Of a stretch of DNA of 64,000 bases, positions 11,479-22,329 are shown in pieces (position 1 is the first letter of the stretch; the number at the start of each line of letters is the position of its first letter). The notes beneath the pieces are model-generated. The model saw only the letters and a program-made list of their open reading frames with translations. It did not search any database and was not told the DNA's origin. The stretch covers positions 91,995,244 to 92,059,243 of the forward strand of contig NC_052349.1 of assembly GCF_009727055.1 (NCBI RefSeq). Direction: 5' to 3'. Origin of the DNA: Benincasa hispida. Lineage: Eukaryota > Streptophyta > Magnoliopsida > Cucurbitales > Cucurbitaceae. Both the position numbers and the translations under genes were made by a program.

Positions 11479-11934
11479 TATTGGAGATGATACCCTAAAC
11501 TCTCGTGTCCTGTACTTTGTAAACACAGTTTTGAACAAATGTTTGTGATGTATAATATATGATATTTTCTTCACTCTTGTCTATAAACATTGGATGTTTT
11601 TTTGCTTTACTACAAACCAATAAACTAAGATCTCTAGTTGTCGTGTGTAACTTAAGCATGTATGTGGAGACATATTGGTGGATCATGTCTTAAGTGATAA
11701 CCAAAATGGTCTGTGTATATGGATAAAGAAGGGAAACCTTATCTTGGTAATGCTACGAATGTGGCCCGATTTGTAGAATAGTTACAAGTGTTGTGATTTG
11801 CTACAGATGGTCTGATCTGATCATTTATGTGGGGACATGCGAGCGGGGGCATCGTATACAAAGAGTTTGTATAAGACCTAACTACGAAGTGTTATAGTCT
11901 CGTTGTATAACACCGTTCATGATAGAGGCTTCAC

Positions 11935-11972
11935 CTGTCTCTTATACACATCTAGATGTGTATAAGAGACAG
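11935..11972. other. Nextera mate-pair junction adapter, copy 1 (contaminant)
   Basis: The 19-base Tn5 mosaic end CTGTCTCTTATACACATCT is followed at once by its exact reverse complement, giving a perfect 38-bp palindrome. This is the known circularisation junction of Nextera mate-pair libraries, not plant DNA. Confidence 0.97.
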
Positions 11973-11974
11973 CT

Positions 11975-12055
11975 TTAAGGGTTGATCCTAGGGCTTGAAC
12001 AATGTGGCACCACACACCTTCTCATAGCCCGAGAGGTGTCCACACATAGTTGGAC
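11975..12055. repeat. Misplaced 81-bp duplicate between adapters
   Basis: Eighty of 81 bases match 12210-12290 of the same LTR. It is bracketed by the two adapter copies, so it is a read fragment pulled in during gap filling rather than a genomic duplication. Confidence 0.88.
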
Positions 12056-12093
12056 CTGTCTCTTATACACATCTAGATGTGTATAAGAGACAG
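12056..12093. other. Nextera mate-pair junction adapter, copy 2 (contaminant)
   Basis: The same 38-bp head-to-head mosaic-end palindrome as at 11935. The LTR resumes directly after it with CGCCGACTC. Confidence 0.97.
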
Positions 12094-13029
12094 CGCCGAC
12101 TCAAACCTACCACTTTGGGGATTCGTCTGATTTGGGAGCTGGGAACTTAGCTACACAAGATGGAATTCGCTCCTTCCCTAAAGCAGGGGTAAATAGATAG
12201 ATTGCTCACTTAAGGGCTGATCCTAGGGCTTGAACAATGTGGCACCACACACCTTCTCATAGCCCGAGAGGTGTCCACACATAGTTGGACTATGTTGTAT
12301 TGTTCATTAGAGTGATCGGTGGTACTTAAGGAGTTAGATGTAACTACAGGGGAAAAACGGTAAATTGGCTCAACTGTACTTACGAGCATCTATGTAGGGT
12401 TATCGTACTGTTGATTGTTTATATCCGATGGACACAGAAATATATCTGTGGTGAGAAGAGTGCATCTGTCAGTCTTTAGTGGAATGCCTGGCCGTTAATG
12501 GATGGTGGATCTCATGGTTAAAGAGTTTAGTAAGCTATTCATGTATCGTTAGAGCTTTGAGCCATAGGTTCATAAGATTCCTTTGGTAGCTCAATGGATT
12601 CAAGTTGAGAATCAGTTTTTGGGTTAGTTTGAAGTGTTCAAATTGACAAGAGGGAGTTCGATTATATATGTTATGATTGAATTGGTTAATTATATATGAT
12701 ATGATTGACATTATGTATGAGATATATTATTTGGAGGAAAAATGATATAAATGTGATTTATATCTAGTGGAGGAGAAAATACTATAGTTTATATATGATA
12801 TTAAACCATAGGTTAATGAATATAATATGATTATATTTATTAATTTTAATTGGACAATTATAGGATAATTGTGCCGACATTTTCTCCGTAACCGTGTGAT
12901 AGCGGGAGGTTGCTTGCAGTTTTCGTAACTGAAGAATAAAACGAAAATCATTTTCACTTTGCAAGAGATCGGTCATTCGCTCACGTATAGTGTATACTAC
13001 TTATCACATAGCAAACTGAGAGTCTACAT

Positions 13030-13240
13030 GATAGCTCAACGTTTCTAATGATCGTATACACGCGTGCCTCTTTCTAAACGATCGCATAGGATTCAAACGA
13101 CTGTCTAACTTTTTCCTAAACGATCGCGCGCCTGAGCATTTACTAAATGATTGTCTATATGATCACAACCTATTTACTAAACGATCGTGTACCACTTCCT
13201 AAACGATCAAGCATCATCTATACGATAGACATCAACCTTC
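13030..13240. repeat. CGATCG-motif cluster in copia B LTR
   Basis: About seven imperfect copies of CTAAACGATCG(T/C)-type words within 210 bp. The ideal form CTAAACGATCGTTTAG is a perfect 16-bp palindrome. The same cluster is present at the matching place in the LTR at 34672-36779. Confidence 0.7.
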
Positions 13241-13668
13241 TCCCACTTTCTTGGTCGTGGTATACGATCTTCTCTTCCTCCTTCCCTCTGCCAAATCCAA
13301 TAGAGGCCACACCTCCTGGATTCTCACACTGAGAATATCGAAGGTTCTAAGTGGTGGTGTCCTCCCTGTTGCTGTGTTCATGTGAAGGCTGTACGTAGGT
13401 AGACGACTGAGATTTGGTGAATGACTAGAGCGGACGTTCTCAGCGAGAGCGAGAGAAGCAGTTCATTTCGAGAGAATGAGTTTTCTGTGAAGAAAGGTTC
13501 TTCAACTGGTACGTTTCTTGTTCTCTTTGTCATTTAAGTTTCAAAGCATATCGGTAATCGAATATTGCATATCTATTCTCTTTAATTGTGAATGCGTTAA
13601 TTCTATCAAAATGAGTTTGGAACGATCTCGCTTCTGCTCAGTGGTACTCTTGTGTAAGAGTTCCTTCA

Positions 13669-14540
13669 ACTTCAACCAATCTTTACCATTTAGACATCAT
13701 TTTAAAGCAGTATACAAGAGAGAATTGATAGCGATTTTGTTAGTTGTGCAAGGCATCTGTATTTGTTGGTCCATCAATTTATTATCCATATGGATCAGAA
13801 AAGTCTAAAATTCCTCTTATTGCAACGAGTCATCGCTGGAGAATACCAACGTTGGATATTGAAATTAATGGGCTATGATTTTTCCATTGAGTACAAATGG
13901 GCTTAGAAAATTCGGCAGTTAACTCCTTATCTCGTTTGTCGTCCGCTTTAGAATTAGGTACTTTGAGTGTTATAGGTAGACTGCATACAACAATGTTTTT
14001 TGATAAAGTAGAAAATGATGTTTTCCTGAATGGCGTGCATCAAACATTGTTGGATGACTTACCTGCCCCACTTGGTTATACCCTTCAGGGCGAGGTGCTT
14101 TGTTATCATGGCAGATTGGTGCTTCCAAACACTTCACCTACTATTTCATTATTGTTAGCAGAGTTCCATAATAGCCTCATGGGCAGACACCAAAGATCCT
14201 TGAAAACATATCAACGATTAGCTCGTGAGGCATATTGGTGAGGAATGATGGGTCAGGTTTGTACTTATGTAGCTAAGTGTTCCATATGCCAGTAAGCTAA
14301 GTATTTAACTCTCACACCAGCTAGCCTTCTATAGGCTCTCCCTATTCCGGATCGTATTTGGAAGATATTAGCATGGACTTCATTCAGGGGTTGCCTATTT
14401 TCGGTGGGTATGATACTATTTTGGTCGTAATAGACCAATTATCTAAATATGCTAATTTTATTTCCTGAAACACCTCTTCACTGCGAAGTCTGTGGCTGAA
14501 AATTTTGTAAGGGAAGTGGTGCGATTGCATGGTTGCCCCT
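13669..14540 (+). pseudogene. Chromovirus (Reina-like) RNase H-integrase fragment C
   Basis: Starting right at the end of the copia LTR, the frames give YKRELIAILLVVQ, MDQKSLKFLL, GEYQRWILKLMGYDFSIEY and an ENSAVNSLSRL RNase H end. The integrase zinc module follows (HNSLMGRHQRSLKTY, then CSICQ-stop-AKY, about 14150-14310) and the first part of the core ([20 protein letters not shown]). It stops abruptly at about 14540, where copia integrase sequence begins. Sequence words favour a chromovirus of the Reina/Tcn type. Several stops and frame changes are present. Fragment G at 56400 could be the far end of the same element, but that is inference. Confidence 0.75.
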
Positions 14541-15275
14541 GTGCATCAAAAACTCGAAACTCTTGAAAAGTTCAAAGAGTATAAGGCAGAGGTTGAGAAC
14601 TTGTTAAGTAAAAATATCAAAACACTTCGATTAGATCGAGGTGGTGAGCATATGGACTTGAAATTCCAAGACTATTGGATAGAACATGAAATTTAGTCTC
14701 AGGTCACATCACCCGATACATCTCAACAGAATGGTATAGTGGAGAGGAGAAATACAATCTCGTTATGGTTTTTTCAATGATGAGTTATGCTCAATTTCCT
14801 AATTCATTTTGGTGATATGCAGTACAAACAACATTATATATTTTGAACATGTTCCCAAAAAAAGTGTTTCTGAAACACCATATGAGTAATGAAAAGGGCA
14901 TAAAAGTAGTTTACGTCACTTCAGGATTTAGGGATGCCCAATACACGTGTTGATGCAGAACCCAAAGAAACTGAAATGTCGTTCAAAAGTATGCCTATTT
15001 ATAGGATACCTCAAAGAAACAAAATGTGGTCTATTTTATGATCCTCAAGATGATAAAGTGTTTGTATTGAAAAACGTTACATTCTTAGAAGAGAACCACA
15101 TAAGAAATCATCAACCTCGCAGTAAACTAGTTTTGAATAAAATTTCCAAAGAATCTACAGAGAGACCAAAAAGAGTTGTTGATCACACCAGTCCATCAAC
15201 AAAATTGTTGATGAAATTGGCACATCTGGTCAGTCACATCTTTCTCAAGAGTTGAGAGCGCCTCGATGCAGTGGG
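14541..15275 (+). pseudogene. Copia D integrase (core and C-terminal part)
   Basis: The fragment starts at HQKLETLEKFKEYKAEVENL, normally the middle of copia integrase. It continues with KTLRLDRGGEHMDLKFQDYW (second catalytic D in LRLD) and NGIVERRNTI (catalytic E), about 14590-14760. The open frame 14947-15255 covers the integrase C-terminal linker (CRSKVCLFIGYL, FYDPQDDKVFV, ATFLEENHI-like). It is closely related to copia B over the same domain. Stops and small indels occur at about 14695-14930. The coding is cut at 15275 by an LTR insertion and resumes at 17197. Confidence 0.8.
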
Positions 15276-17196
15276 TGTTGGTGTTGACAATCAACAAGTG
15301 GAAGAAATTTGGATTTTAAACACTCTAATTTCATTAATTTTAGCAATGAAACAAGCATGTTCACATTAAAGAAATAAGGTTTCTGAAATTCATACATTTG
15401 AAGAATCCTTCACAAATCAGAAACTTCCTACTCGAATTTCCACTCCAATGGCTAGTAGACCACCACTTGATCTTCTCTACTATTCTATAGGACCTTAGAT
15501 TAGATTGTAGGATCCAAAATGAAATAGAATTTAAGGAAAATTTGAAAAGTTTTTTTGATTTGAAGTCCAAGAGTTGAAGAACATTTCTTCGCAAAAAAAA
15601 AAAAAAAAAAAACCACAGAATTTCAGATTGCATGTCCTCTTCATTCTCAACAAAGTAACCTCTTTTGTTTAAAACACAACAAGCAGCTCAATTTGATAAG
15701 AAATTTACACGAAGACCTTAACTTGTTAAGGTAATTGAAAATCGAATGGTGAAGTGGAGGAAGTGGAACCCAATTCCTTCCATTTTTAATTTATTTGAGT
15801 TTTTCAAATAAAATTCAAAATTTAATTTTATAAAATATTAATTCAAAAATTAATATTAGATAATTCAAAAAATAATTTTAATTATTAATAATTAATTAAA
15901 CAATTTAGTTAATTAAATTAATTTAATATCAAATATTAAATTAATATAGCACACCAATTCCAAAACATGAATCCCTATTCATGTAATTAATATTTAAACC
16001 ATATTTAAATATTATCCAATTCTCCCATTTTGTTTAATTAAATAATTAAACGTTTAATTATATCGCATATAATTAACAATTCCTGTAACTCGAGTTTGAA
16101 CATTTCAAATTCTCTCATCATATTATTCTAAGGTTTAGTCCGTTTATGAGCTAGTAAGGAAACCTATTGGACCTATAGACCATGGGCTCCAACGATCCGA
16201 GATTAACCAGCTAAACTCTTTAATCTAATTAACTAATATTCGTTAACTATCGATTCACTCCACTAAAGCTCAGTACTTGCACTTCCCTCACTGGAGATTT
16301 ATTTCTGTCCACTAAATATAACCATAATCAGTAAGTCAACCCTTCACAGGTCGTTCATAATAATGGCTAGGTCAAAAGCTATTTTATTCCCAAGAGTACA
16401 TCTTGCTCCTTAAGTTCCATTGGTCCTCTAATGAACAATTGATTTGCAATCCAATCACCAAACTGAGTCCCTCTCGAGTCAACAAGAGGGGAGGGTCCCA
16501 TTGTTCAAGACTCGGAGTCAGCAGCACTTAAGGGAACAACCTCTATACTATCCCTAAAAGTGGGTAGGAGTGGGTTTCATCTTGTACCCTATGTCTGTAG
16601 CTATCTACTTGGTCTTACCCCTAAAATAAGGGGCTTATTGAGTAGGCGCTGTTAAGCCAACCCTCACCCATGGAAATCTAAAGATAATCTCGAACAAACA
16701 AGAGTTTATAGTTAACTCAGGATTAAGGTCAAATTACCTAGGTCATCGCTTTGAAATAGTTAGTCTTAAATAGTAAACAATGTTATAAAGTAAGAGTGAC
16801 TTGTTTTTTGGTTCGATCTTATACAAACTCTTTGCATAGAACTTTTCCACTCGCATATCTCCACATGAATGATTCAGGATTACATCTTTGTATTAAATAC
16901 AAGGTGAGCCGCATTCGATAGTGTCCCAGAATAAGGTACCTAGCCTTATACTTATACTATAGACCATTTTGGCTATTGACTCGAACTTGATCCACTCTTA
17001 TGTCTTCACATAAAGTTCAAGTACTCATGTAATAGTCATAGATTTAGTTTATTGGATTTAAGTTCTTTCTAAAACAAAATGAGCAATTCATACATTCAAT
17101 AACAACTTTATTTAATAAACCTCACTAACATCTTTATTGATAACAGAATAAGTTTATTGTTTACAAACCACAAGTTTTAGGACATAAAACCCAATA
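15276..17196 (-). repeat. Solo LTR (family L2) inside copia D
   Basis: In minus orientation the LTR starts TATTGGGTTTTATGTCCTAA (family TGTTGGRTT) at 17196 and ends at TG on 15276. The flanks GTGGG (15271-15275) and GTGGA (17197-17201) form a 5-bp target duplication with one change, and the pol frame is continuous once it is removed. No internal sequence is present, so it is a solo LTR. It contains a run of about 20 A at 15593-15612. Confidence 0.82.
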
Positions 17197-18300
17197 GTGG
17201 AATAGTTGTACAATAGCCTGACTATTACATGGGTTTGATAGAAACTCAGGTCATCATACTTGATGATGGCTTATAAGATCATTTGACCTTTAAGAAAGCA
17301 ATGGAAGATGTAGATCAAGACTAGTGAATAAAAGCCATGGATCTTGAAATAAAGCCAATGTATTACAATTCAGTCTGGAAACTTGTAGATCAACCAATGG
17401 GGTAAAACTTATTGGTTGTAAATGGATCTACAAAAGAAAACGAGACCAAGCTGGTAAGGTACATACCTACAAAACTCGACTCATGGCAAAAGGGTTTACC
17501 CAAAGAGAAAGGGTGGACTATGAAGATACCTTCTCTCCATTGCTGCCTTTTATAATTATGAAATATAACAAATGGATGTCATGACAACCTTTCTGAATGA
17601 CTATCTTGAAAAGAGTATCTATATGTCTAAACTAGAGAGATTCATTGAACAGGGTCAAGAGTAAAAGGTCTACAAGCTCAAGCAATCAATTTATGGATTG
17701 AAACAAGTATCTCGATCCTAGAATATAAGATTTGACATTGTGATCAAATTTTTTGACTTTGAACAGAACGTTGACGTACCTTGTGTTTACAAGAAAATTG
17801 GCAACAAGACTGTAGCTTCTCTGGTATTATATGTTGATGATATCCTACTCAATGGGATTGAGGTAGTATTCCTTGATGGCATTAAGAGAAGACTAGAATC
17901 ATAGTTTCAAATGAAAGATTTGGGAGATACTTAGTATGTTCTTGGAATCCAAATTGTGCAAAATAGCAAGAACAGAACGCTAGATTTATCTCAGAAATCT
18001 TATATAGACCAGATGTTGTCTAGTCATAAGATGCAAAATTCCAAGAGAGGTCTGTTACATATGCTATGTAGTTGGAATAGTTAGTAAGTTTCACTCCAAT
18101 CCTGGATATGATCATTGGACTGCTGTTAAAAAAATCCTCAAGTATTGTCCGAGAATGAGGGACTATATTCTTATGTAGGGTGCTAAGGACATGATCCTTA
18201 CAGGATACACTGACTCTGATTTTTGGACTGATATTGATTCAAGGAAATCAACTTCAGGATCAATGTCCACTTTAAATGGAGGAACTATAGTATGAAGAAG
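17197..18300 (+). pseudogene. Copia D reverse transcriptase and start of RNase H
   Basis: The frames read KKAMEDVDQD, WKLVDQP, then RT words LMAKGFTQRERVDYEDTFSP and LYVDDILLNGIE (about 17822-17858) with the YVDD core intact. About 70 codons appear to be lost near 18060, where SKRGLL joins directly to the later YVVGIVSK-like region. RNase H begins with GYTDSDFWTDIDSRKSTSGS (about 18200-18262) and is cut at 18300 by Athila-2, to resume at 27809. Many stops. Confidence 0.82.
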
Positions 18301-19700
18301 TGATGCGCTGATTTATCATGCAATGAAAAGATGTGTGGATGCGATGATCATGCAAGTTTTCTAACAAAGCCCAAGTATAAGCCTTTTTAGGGTCTTGGTA
18401 AGTCCAAGGTCGAATGCAGGGATTACTAAATAGATATGCGATGGACTCTCTGATCTTATTGCGATGGTGATTAAGAAGTAGATGGTGATTTAACTTTGAT
18501 TTTATAATGCGATGGAATTAAATGCACGATGATGAAAGGGTGGTGTTGTAACAAATATGCGATGAAGGGGTTGAGAAGAGGTTTTGCTAGCATTTCTTAA
18601 GATATTGTACAAGTCATGCGATCATGCTATACACAAATATTAAGCACTACATTTCTCAATGCATAAGGCCACATTTCCTATTTCTAGGATGCATGCGATG
18701 TGTTTGGAATGTAGCAGATAGAACTTATTTCTAAGTCTCTACTCTTGCTTATGCGATCTAATCCGACTCTCTCAAGCCTAGATTCTGTCTTTAGACTACT
18801 CTCTCAAATACTCCAAATGATGAATAAAGCATATATAAGACAAGATGATCGCATAAAGTGCATAGCTTAAGTCATGCTAGCTAAGTACTTCTCAACCAAT
18901 TCACAAATTTAGTTACTCATGCATGGTGTGAAGAGACTGAACATAAATTGAAATGAAGTTTTCATTTTTGTAAATAAAGTGTTTGAGTACAAAACAATAA
19001 ATGGTGTAAGAAGTATCAAGCCAGGTAAGCAATGTCTTGCTTCCTCTGGCTTTTTTACACTAATCTTATCACTTCAATTCTTTCCTATGTCGTTAACTCT
19101 TGTTCTCGTAAGGGTTTGGTGTCTCTCCTCCGTGATGTTTTTGGCAGTCTCTTGACCTCTCCAAAAATTAATTTCTTCTCAAGAATTCTCTTCCCTCGGC
19201 TTCGCCTCGCTTCCTCACTTGGAAGTCCTGCTGGTTTGGTAGCATTGGGTATTTATAGACTTCCAGAAAAAACAACTCTTCTCACTAATGATTGCATAGA
19301 TGGGCAACATTAATTTCTATACCTTGTTGCACCGTCTGATAGTCACCAGAAGTTCAATGTATTTGCAACAGTATGGTCTTCAATGGCCGTCAACTGAATT
19401 TCTGTTCTGACTGTTATCGATTTTACGTCCCATCATGTTTTATTATATTAGGCCACCACCCTTATGTAAGGTCATCACGCAATCATCTTTGAGGTACCCT
19501 TGGATCACAAACTCAAAACGTGTTATCGCATTGCTCCTGCATAGAATAACTCAATTTAACTGCTTTTATGCGATGAGCGTTAGCGACCACAATTTTCTTT
19601 TAGTTTGGCGCATTCAATCACAATATTGCCTATTCACCATCGCTTTCTCCCATTGTTTTAATAATTTGAGCTTTAATAACTTGTAATCTACCAGTTATCA
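18301..19700 (-). repeat. Athila-2 3' LTR
   Basis: Plus-strand ends TGATGCGCTG and CCAGTTATCA match those of the partner LTR at 26408-27808. A TATA box in minus orientation (TATTTATA on the + strand) is at 19250-19257. Confidence 0.92.
19250..19257 (-). promoter_or_regulatory. TATA box in Athila-2 3' LTR
   Basis: TATAAATA on the minus strand in the context AGTCTATAAATACCC, conserved in the partner LTR at 27358-27365. Confidence 0.7.
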
Positions 19701-19714
19701 CACCCCCAAATTTA
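19701..19714 (-). promoter_or_regulatory. Athila-2 polypurine tract
   Basis: On the minus strand AAATTTGGGGGTG immediately precedes the LTR start TGATAAC. It is nearly identical to the tracts of Athila-1 and Athila-3. Confidence 0.87.
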
Positions 19715-20030
19715 AAACAATGCTTGCCCTCAAGCATAAACTAAAGATTTCTCAAAATTTCAATCGCCTTTACCCTGCCTAGGCTTCTCATGATGCCTTA
19801 TTCATGTCGCTGAACCGTTGTCATTTTTAATTTCTATCCTAATCTCTTCCTAAAATATTTAACCTTTAGGGACCGCGAGCTTAATCTTAAAAAAAAAATC
19901 TTTACTTATTTCCCAGGACATCGCATGATTTATTTCAAATTTTTATCAAATCGGGGTGTTCAAGTGGTTCTGGCCTTCGCAAGATTCAAATATTAGTTTT
20001 GTGATCTTTCGCTGATCTGAGTGCCCAGCC

Positions 20031-20079
20031 TTCATTTTGGCTTGCCCCCATGGGTGTCATGCGGACATCCAACTACGAG
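20031..20079 (-). repeat. Athila 3'-UTR hairpin motif, Athila-2 copy
   Basis: On the minus strand: CGTAGTTGGATGTCCGCATG then ACACCCATGGGGGCAAGCC. GGATGTC-CGCAT-GACACCC forms a 7-bp stem with one A-C mismatch and a 5-nt loop. Confidence 0.78.
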
Positions 20080-20171
20080 CGAGGCCCTATTTTCAGTGAT
20101 AACTCATGCCTATATTTTTATTTGGTAGCGGAGTTGTTATCACTTATCTTCTGCGTTGATCACGATTCCCA

Positions 20172-20224
20172 CCTTCGTTTTGGCTTGCCCCCACGGGTGT
20201 CATGCGGACATCCAATTACGAGCA
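20172..20224 (-). repeat. Athila 3'-UTR hairpin motif, Athila-2 second copy
   Basis: Same motif with the same stem and CGCAT loop, about 143 bp from its partner; the downstream word is AAGCCAAAACGAAGG. Confidence 0.78.
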
Positions 20225-21180
20225 GGATCCGATCTCAACACTATATATATAATTTTTTTTAAAACTGAAATGAAGGCTGAAAATAACACCCCCCAAATTT
20301 AAACGCAACAATGTCCTCATTGGTGAAAACAAGATAATTCATGCGATGGACTCAGAAAATTTTGTAAAAATAGTTGTGAAGTAAAGTTGGCAGACCAACT
20401 AAAATTTAGAAATTCGTTGTGAATCGAATGTCCTAAAATTAATCTGACGCTAGTTCATGCGATAAGAGAAGAGACATATATTTTTATCATTGAAGTCTTA
20501 ATGAGCAAAGCAAGAATGCGACGACCAAATAAAGTAATAAAAAATTCAGATTTGAGCCAAACGAGAGAGAATGCGATAGTAGAATTCAACAATATTGAAA
20601 CTGGAAAGTACAAAAATTGAAATAAGATGAGGCAAAGAGGGACATAACCCCCAAATTTAATTTTTCGCTCGCATAATTTTGATCGCATCCTTTCCTGTGA
20701 TGGGCTAATATTGTATTTGCGAAGAATTGTGCTTTTCTTTTTGATCAACCGATCGCGTGTTTTAAGCCCATCATGTTACTCCGTCACATTCGATTATCGA
20801 GATCAAAATGATGAAATAAAAAAGATAGAAAAAGTACGAAGAAAAGAATTGACAATCATAAAAAGTAGTAATTATGCATAAAGTAAAATAGATTCTTGAA
20901 ACAAAAACAAAAAGGATACTCAAAAGGATATATTTCGTCCTTGATGAATGTAAGCCGCTTATCATTGCAGGGACTGAGTGTTTCTACTTCATTTTGGCTT
21001 ACCCAAGTCAATAGAGGTTTTCTTGCGTTGGAAATCCCCTCCATGATACAGATTTACTCTTTGTCCAGTCACTTTAAATGCGTTGGTCTCATCTTCGTTG
21101 GTCAATTCCACCTCTCCATGCATGAATACTTCTTTGATTATGAAAGGCCCGGACCAACGCGACTTTAGTTTTCCAGGAAA

Positions 21181-22129
21181 GAGACGCAGCCTAGAGTTGA
21201 ACAGTAATACCCTTTGACATGTCTTGAGGTTTTTCTCGCAAAGACGCTTATCATGCCATCACTTGGTGCGTTCTTTGTAAAATTTGGAATTTTCATATGC
21301 TTGTAATCTCCACTCGTCCAGCTCTAGTAGTTGAAGTTTTCTCTCTTCTCCTGCAGCCTTAAGATCAAAGTTAAGTTTCTTAACTGCCCATATCGCCTTA
21401 TATTCCAGTTCCAACAGTAGATGACAAGCCTTTCTAAACACTAACACATATGGTGACATGCCTATGGGTGTCTTATAAGCAATTCGATATGCCCACAAGG
21501 CATCATCCAATTTCATGTCCTAATCCTTCCGCGATAGGTTCACCACCTTCTCTAAGATTAACTTGATTTCTCTATTAGAAAACTCTACTTGTCCTTTTGT
21601 TTGGGGGTGATATGCGGTGGCAATCTTATGGTGGACATTATATTTGATCAACAGTTTACTAACAATGCGATTCACAAAGTGGGTCTCTTCGTCAATTATT
21701 ATGGCATGTGGGGTGCCAAAACGAGTAAAGATGTTTTTCTTCAAGAACTTAGAGACTATTGCCGCATCGTTTGCAATGCATGAATCAACTTCAATCCATT
21801 TGAAACATTGTCGACAGCCAGAAGAATGTATTTATGACCATTTGATGATGGAAATGGTCCCATGAAATCTATTCCCAGACGTCGAATAGCTCCATCTCCA
21901 AAATGATGTTAATTGGCATCACATTTCTTTCTGAAATGCTTCTAGTGTGTTGGCACTTATCGCATTTCATGGAGTATTCTCGTGCATCTTTAAACAAAGT
22001 GGGCCAATAATACCCATATTGAAAAAGTTTCGTTGTCGTGCGCTGTCTGCCGAAATGCTCTCCATAGGGTGATTCATGACATTGAAACAATATGCGATGG
22101 AAAGCAGTTTCAAGAACACAGAGTCTCAA
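21181..22129 (-). pseudogene. Athila-2 integrase
   Basis: Read on the minus strand from 22129: the zinc module (HESPYGEHFGRQRTTTK, then CDKCQH), then ELFDVW. A single-base loss at about 21875-21885 shifts the frame just before the first catalytic aspartate. The core resumes with FLKKNIFTRFGTPHAIIIDEETHF (second D), YHPQTKGQVEFSNREIK (catalytic E), [20 protein letters not shown] and [20 protein letters not shown]. The family SDEGTHF reads IDEETHF here. The C-terminal DNA-binding part (PGKLKSRWSGPF-like) lies at about 21160-21260. A stop and frame change also lie near 21517. Confidence 0.86.
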
Positions 22130-22329
22130 TATCTGGTCTTGTCCTCTTTTGTAAAGATTTGGATCGTTCCAGTGGTAAAATTTGCATTCATGTATGAGCC
22201 TTTTCTTTTGATGGGATGTGTAGTTTTCAGGGAATTATTTGTAGACCAAGAAGTTGATAATATCTACATACCAGGGCAGTTCTTCAATCTTAAGCAGCTG
22301 TTCATAGGAAATGAGGCGTTTACCACTTA

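Larger units (their letters stand above)
6338..13668 (+). mobile_element. Copia element B (5' LTR missing)
   Basis: In order: a copia-type untranslated leader, gag with a zinc knuckle, protease, integrase, RT and RNase H (the Ty1/copia order, integrase before RT), a polypurine tract and a 2.2 kb 3' LTR. There is no 5' LTR or primer binding site; the leader abuts the Athila-1 LTR instead. The coding region has many in-frame stops, mostly TAG or TGA where the family has Q, R or W. Confidence 0.88.
11479..13668 (+). repeat. Copia B 3' LTR (family L1)
   Basis: It aligns along its length with the solo LTR at 34672-36779. The family start TGTTGGGGTTGATGCCCTAA reads TATTGGAG-ATGATACCC here; the end is AAGAGTTCCTTCA. 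The internal stretch at 11935-12093 contains two synthetic adapter sequences and a misplaced duplicate, and lacks about 110 bp present in the sister LTR. A cluster of CGATCG-centred motifs is at about 13030-13240. Confidence 0.82.
19715..21180 (-). other. Athila-2 3' non-coding region
   Basis: About 1.5 kb between integrase and the polypurine tract without coding signal, AT-rich. It contains two copies of the Athila hairpin motif (20031-20079, 20172-20224). Small ORFs here match nothing I recognise. Confidence 0.7.

Noticed and set aside
11935..12093. Palindromic mobile element ends or a real bacterial Tn5 insertion
   Set aside because: Only mosaic ends joined head to head are present, exactly as in the library adapter, with no transposon body and no 9-bp target duplication.
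15593..15612. Poly(A) tail of a processed pseudogene or LINE
   Set aside because: The A run is inside an L2 LTR; no coding sequence or target duplication goes with it.
19032..19313. 93-codon + strand ORF present in both Athila-2 LTRs (also 27140-27421)
   Set aside because: Both are open because the LTRs are copies of each other. The amino acid differences are at least as frequent as the base differences, so there is no sign of selection, and the ORF is antisense to the element.
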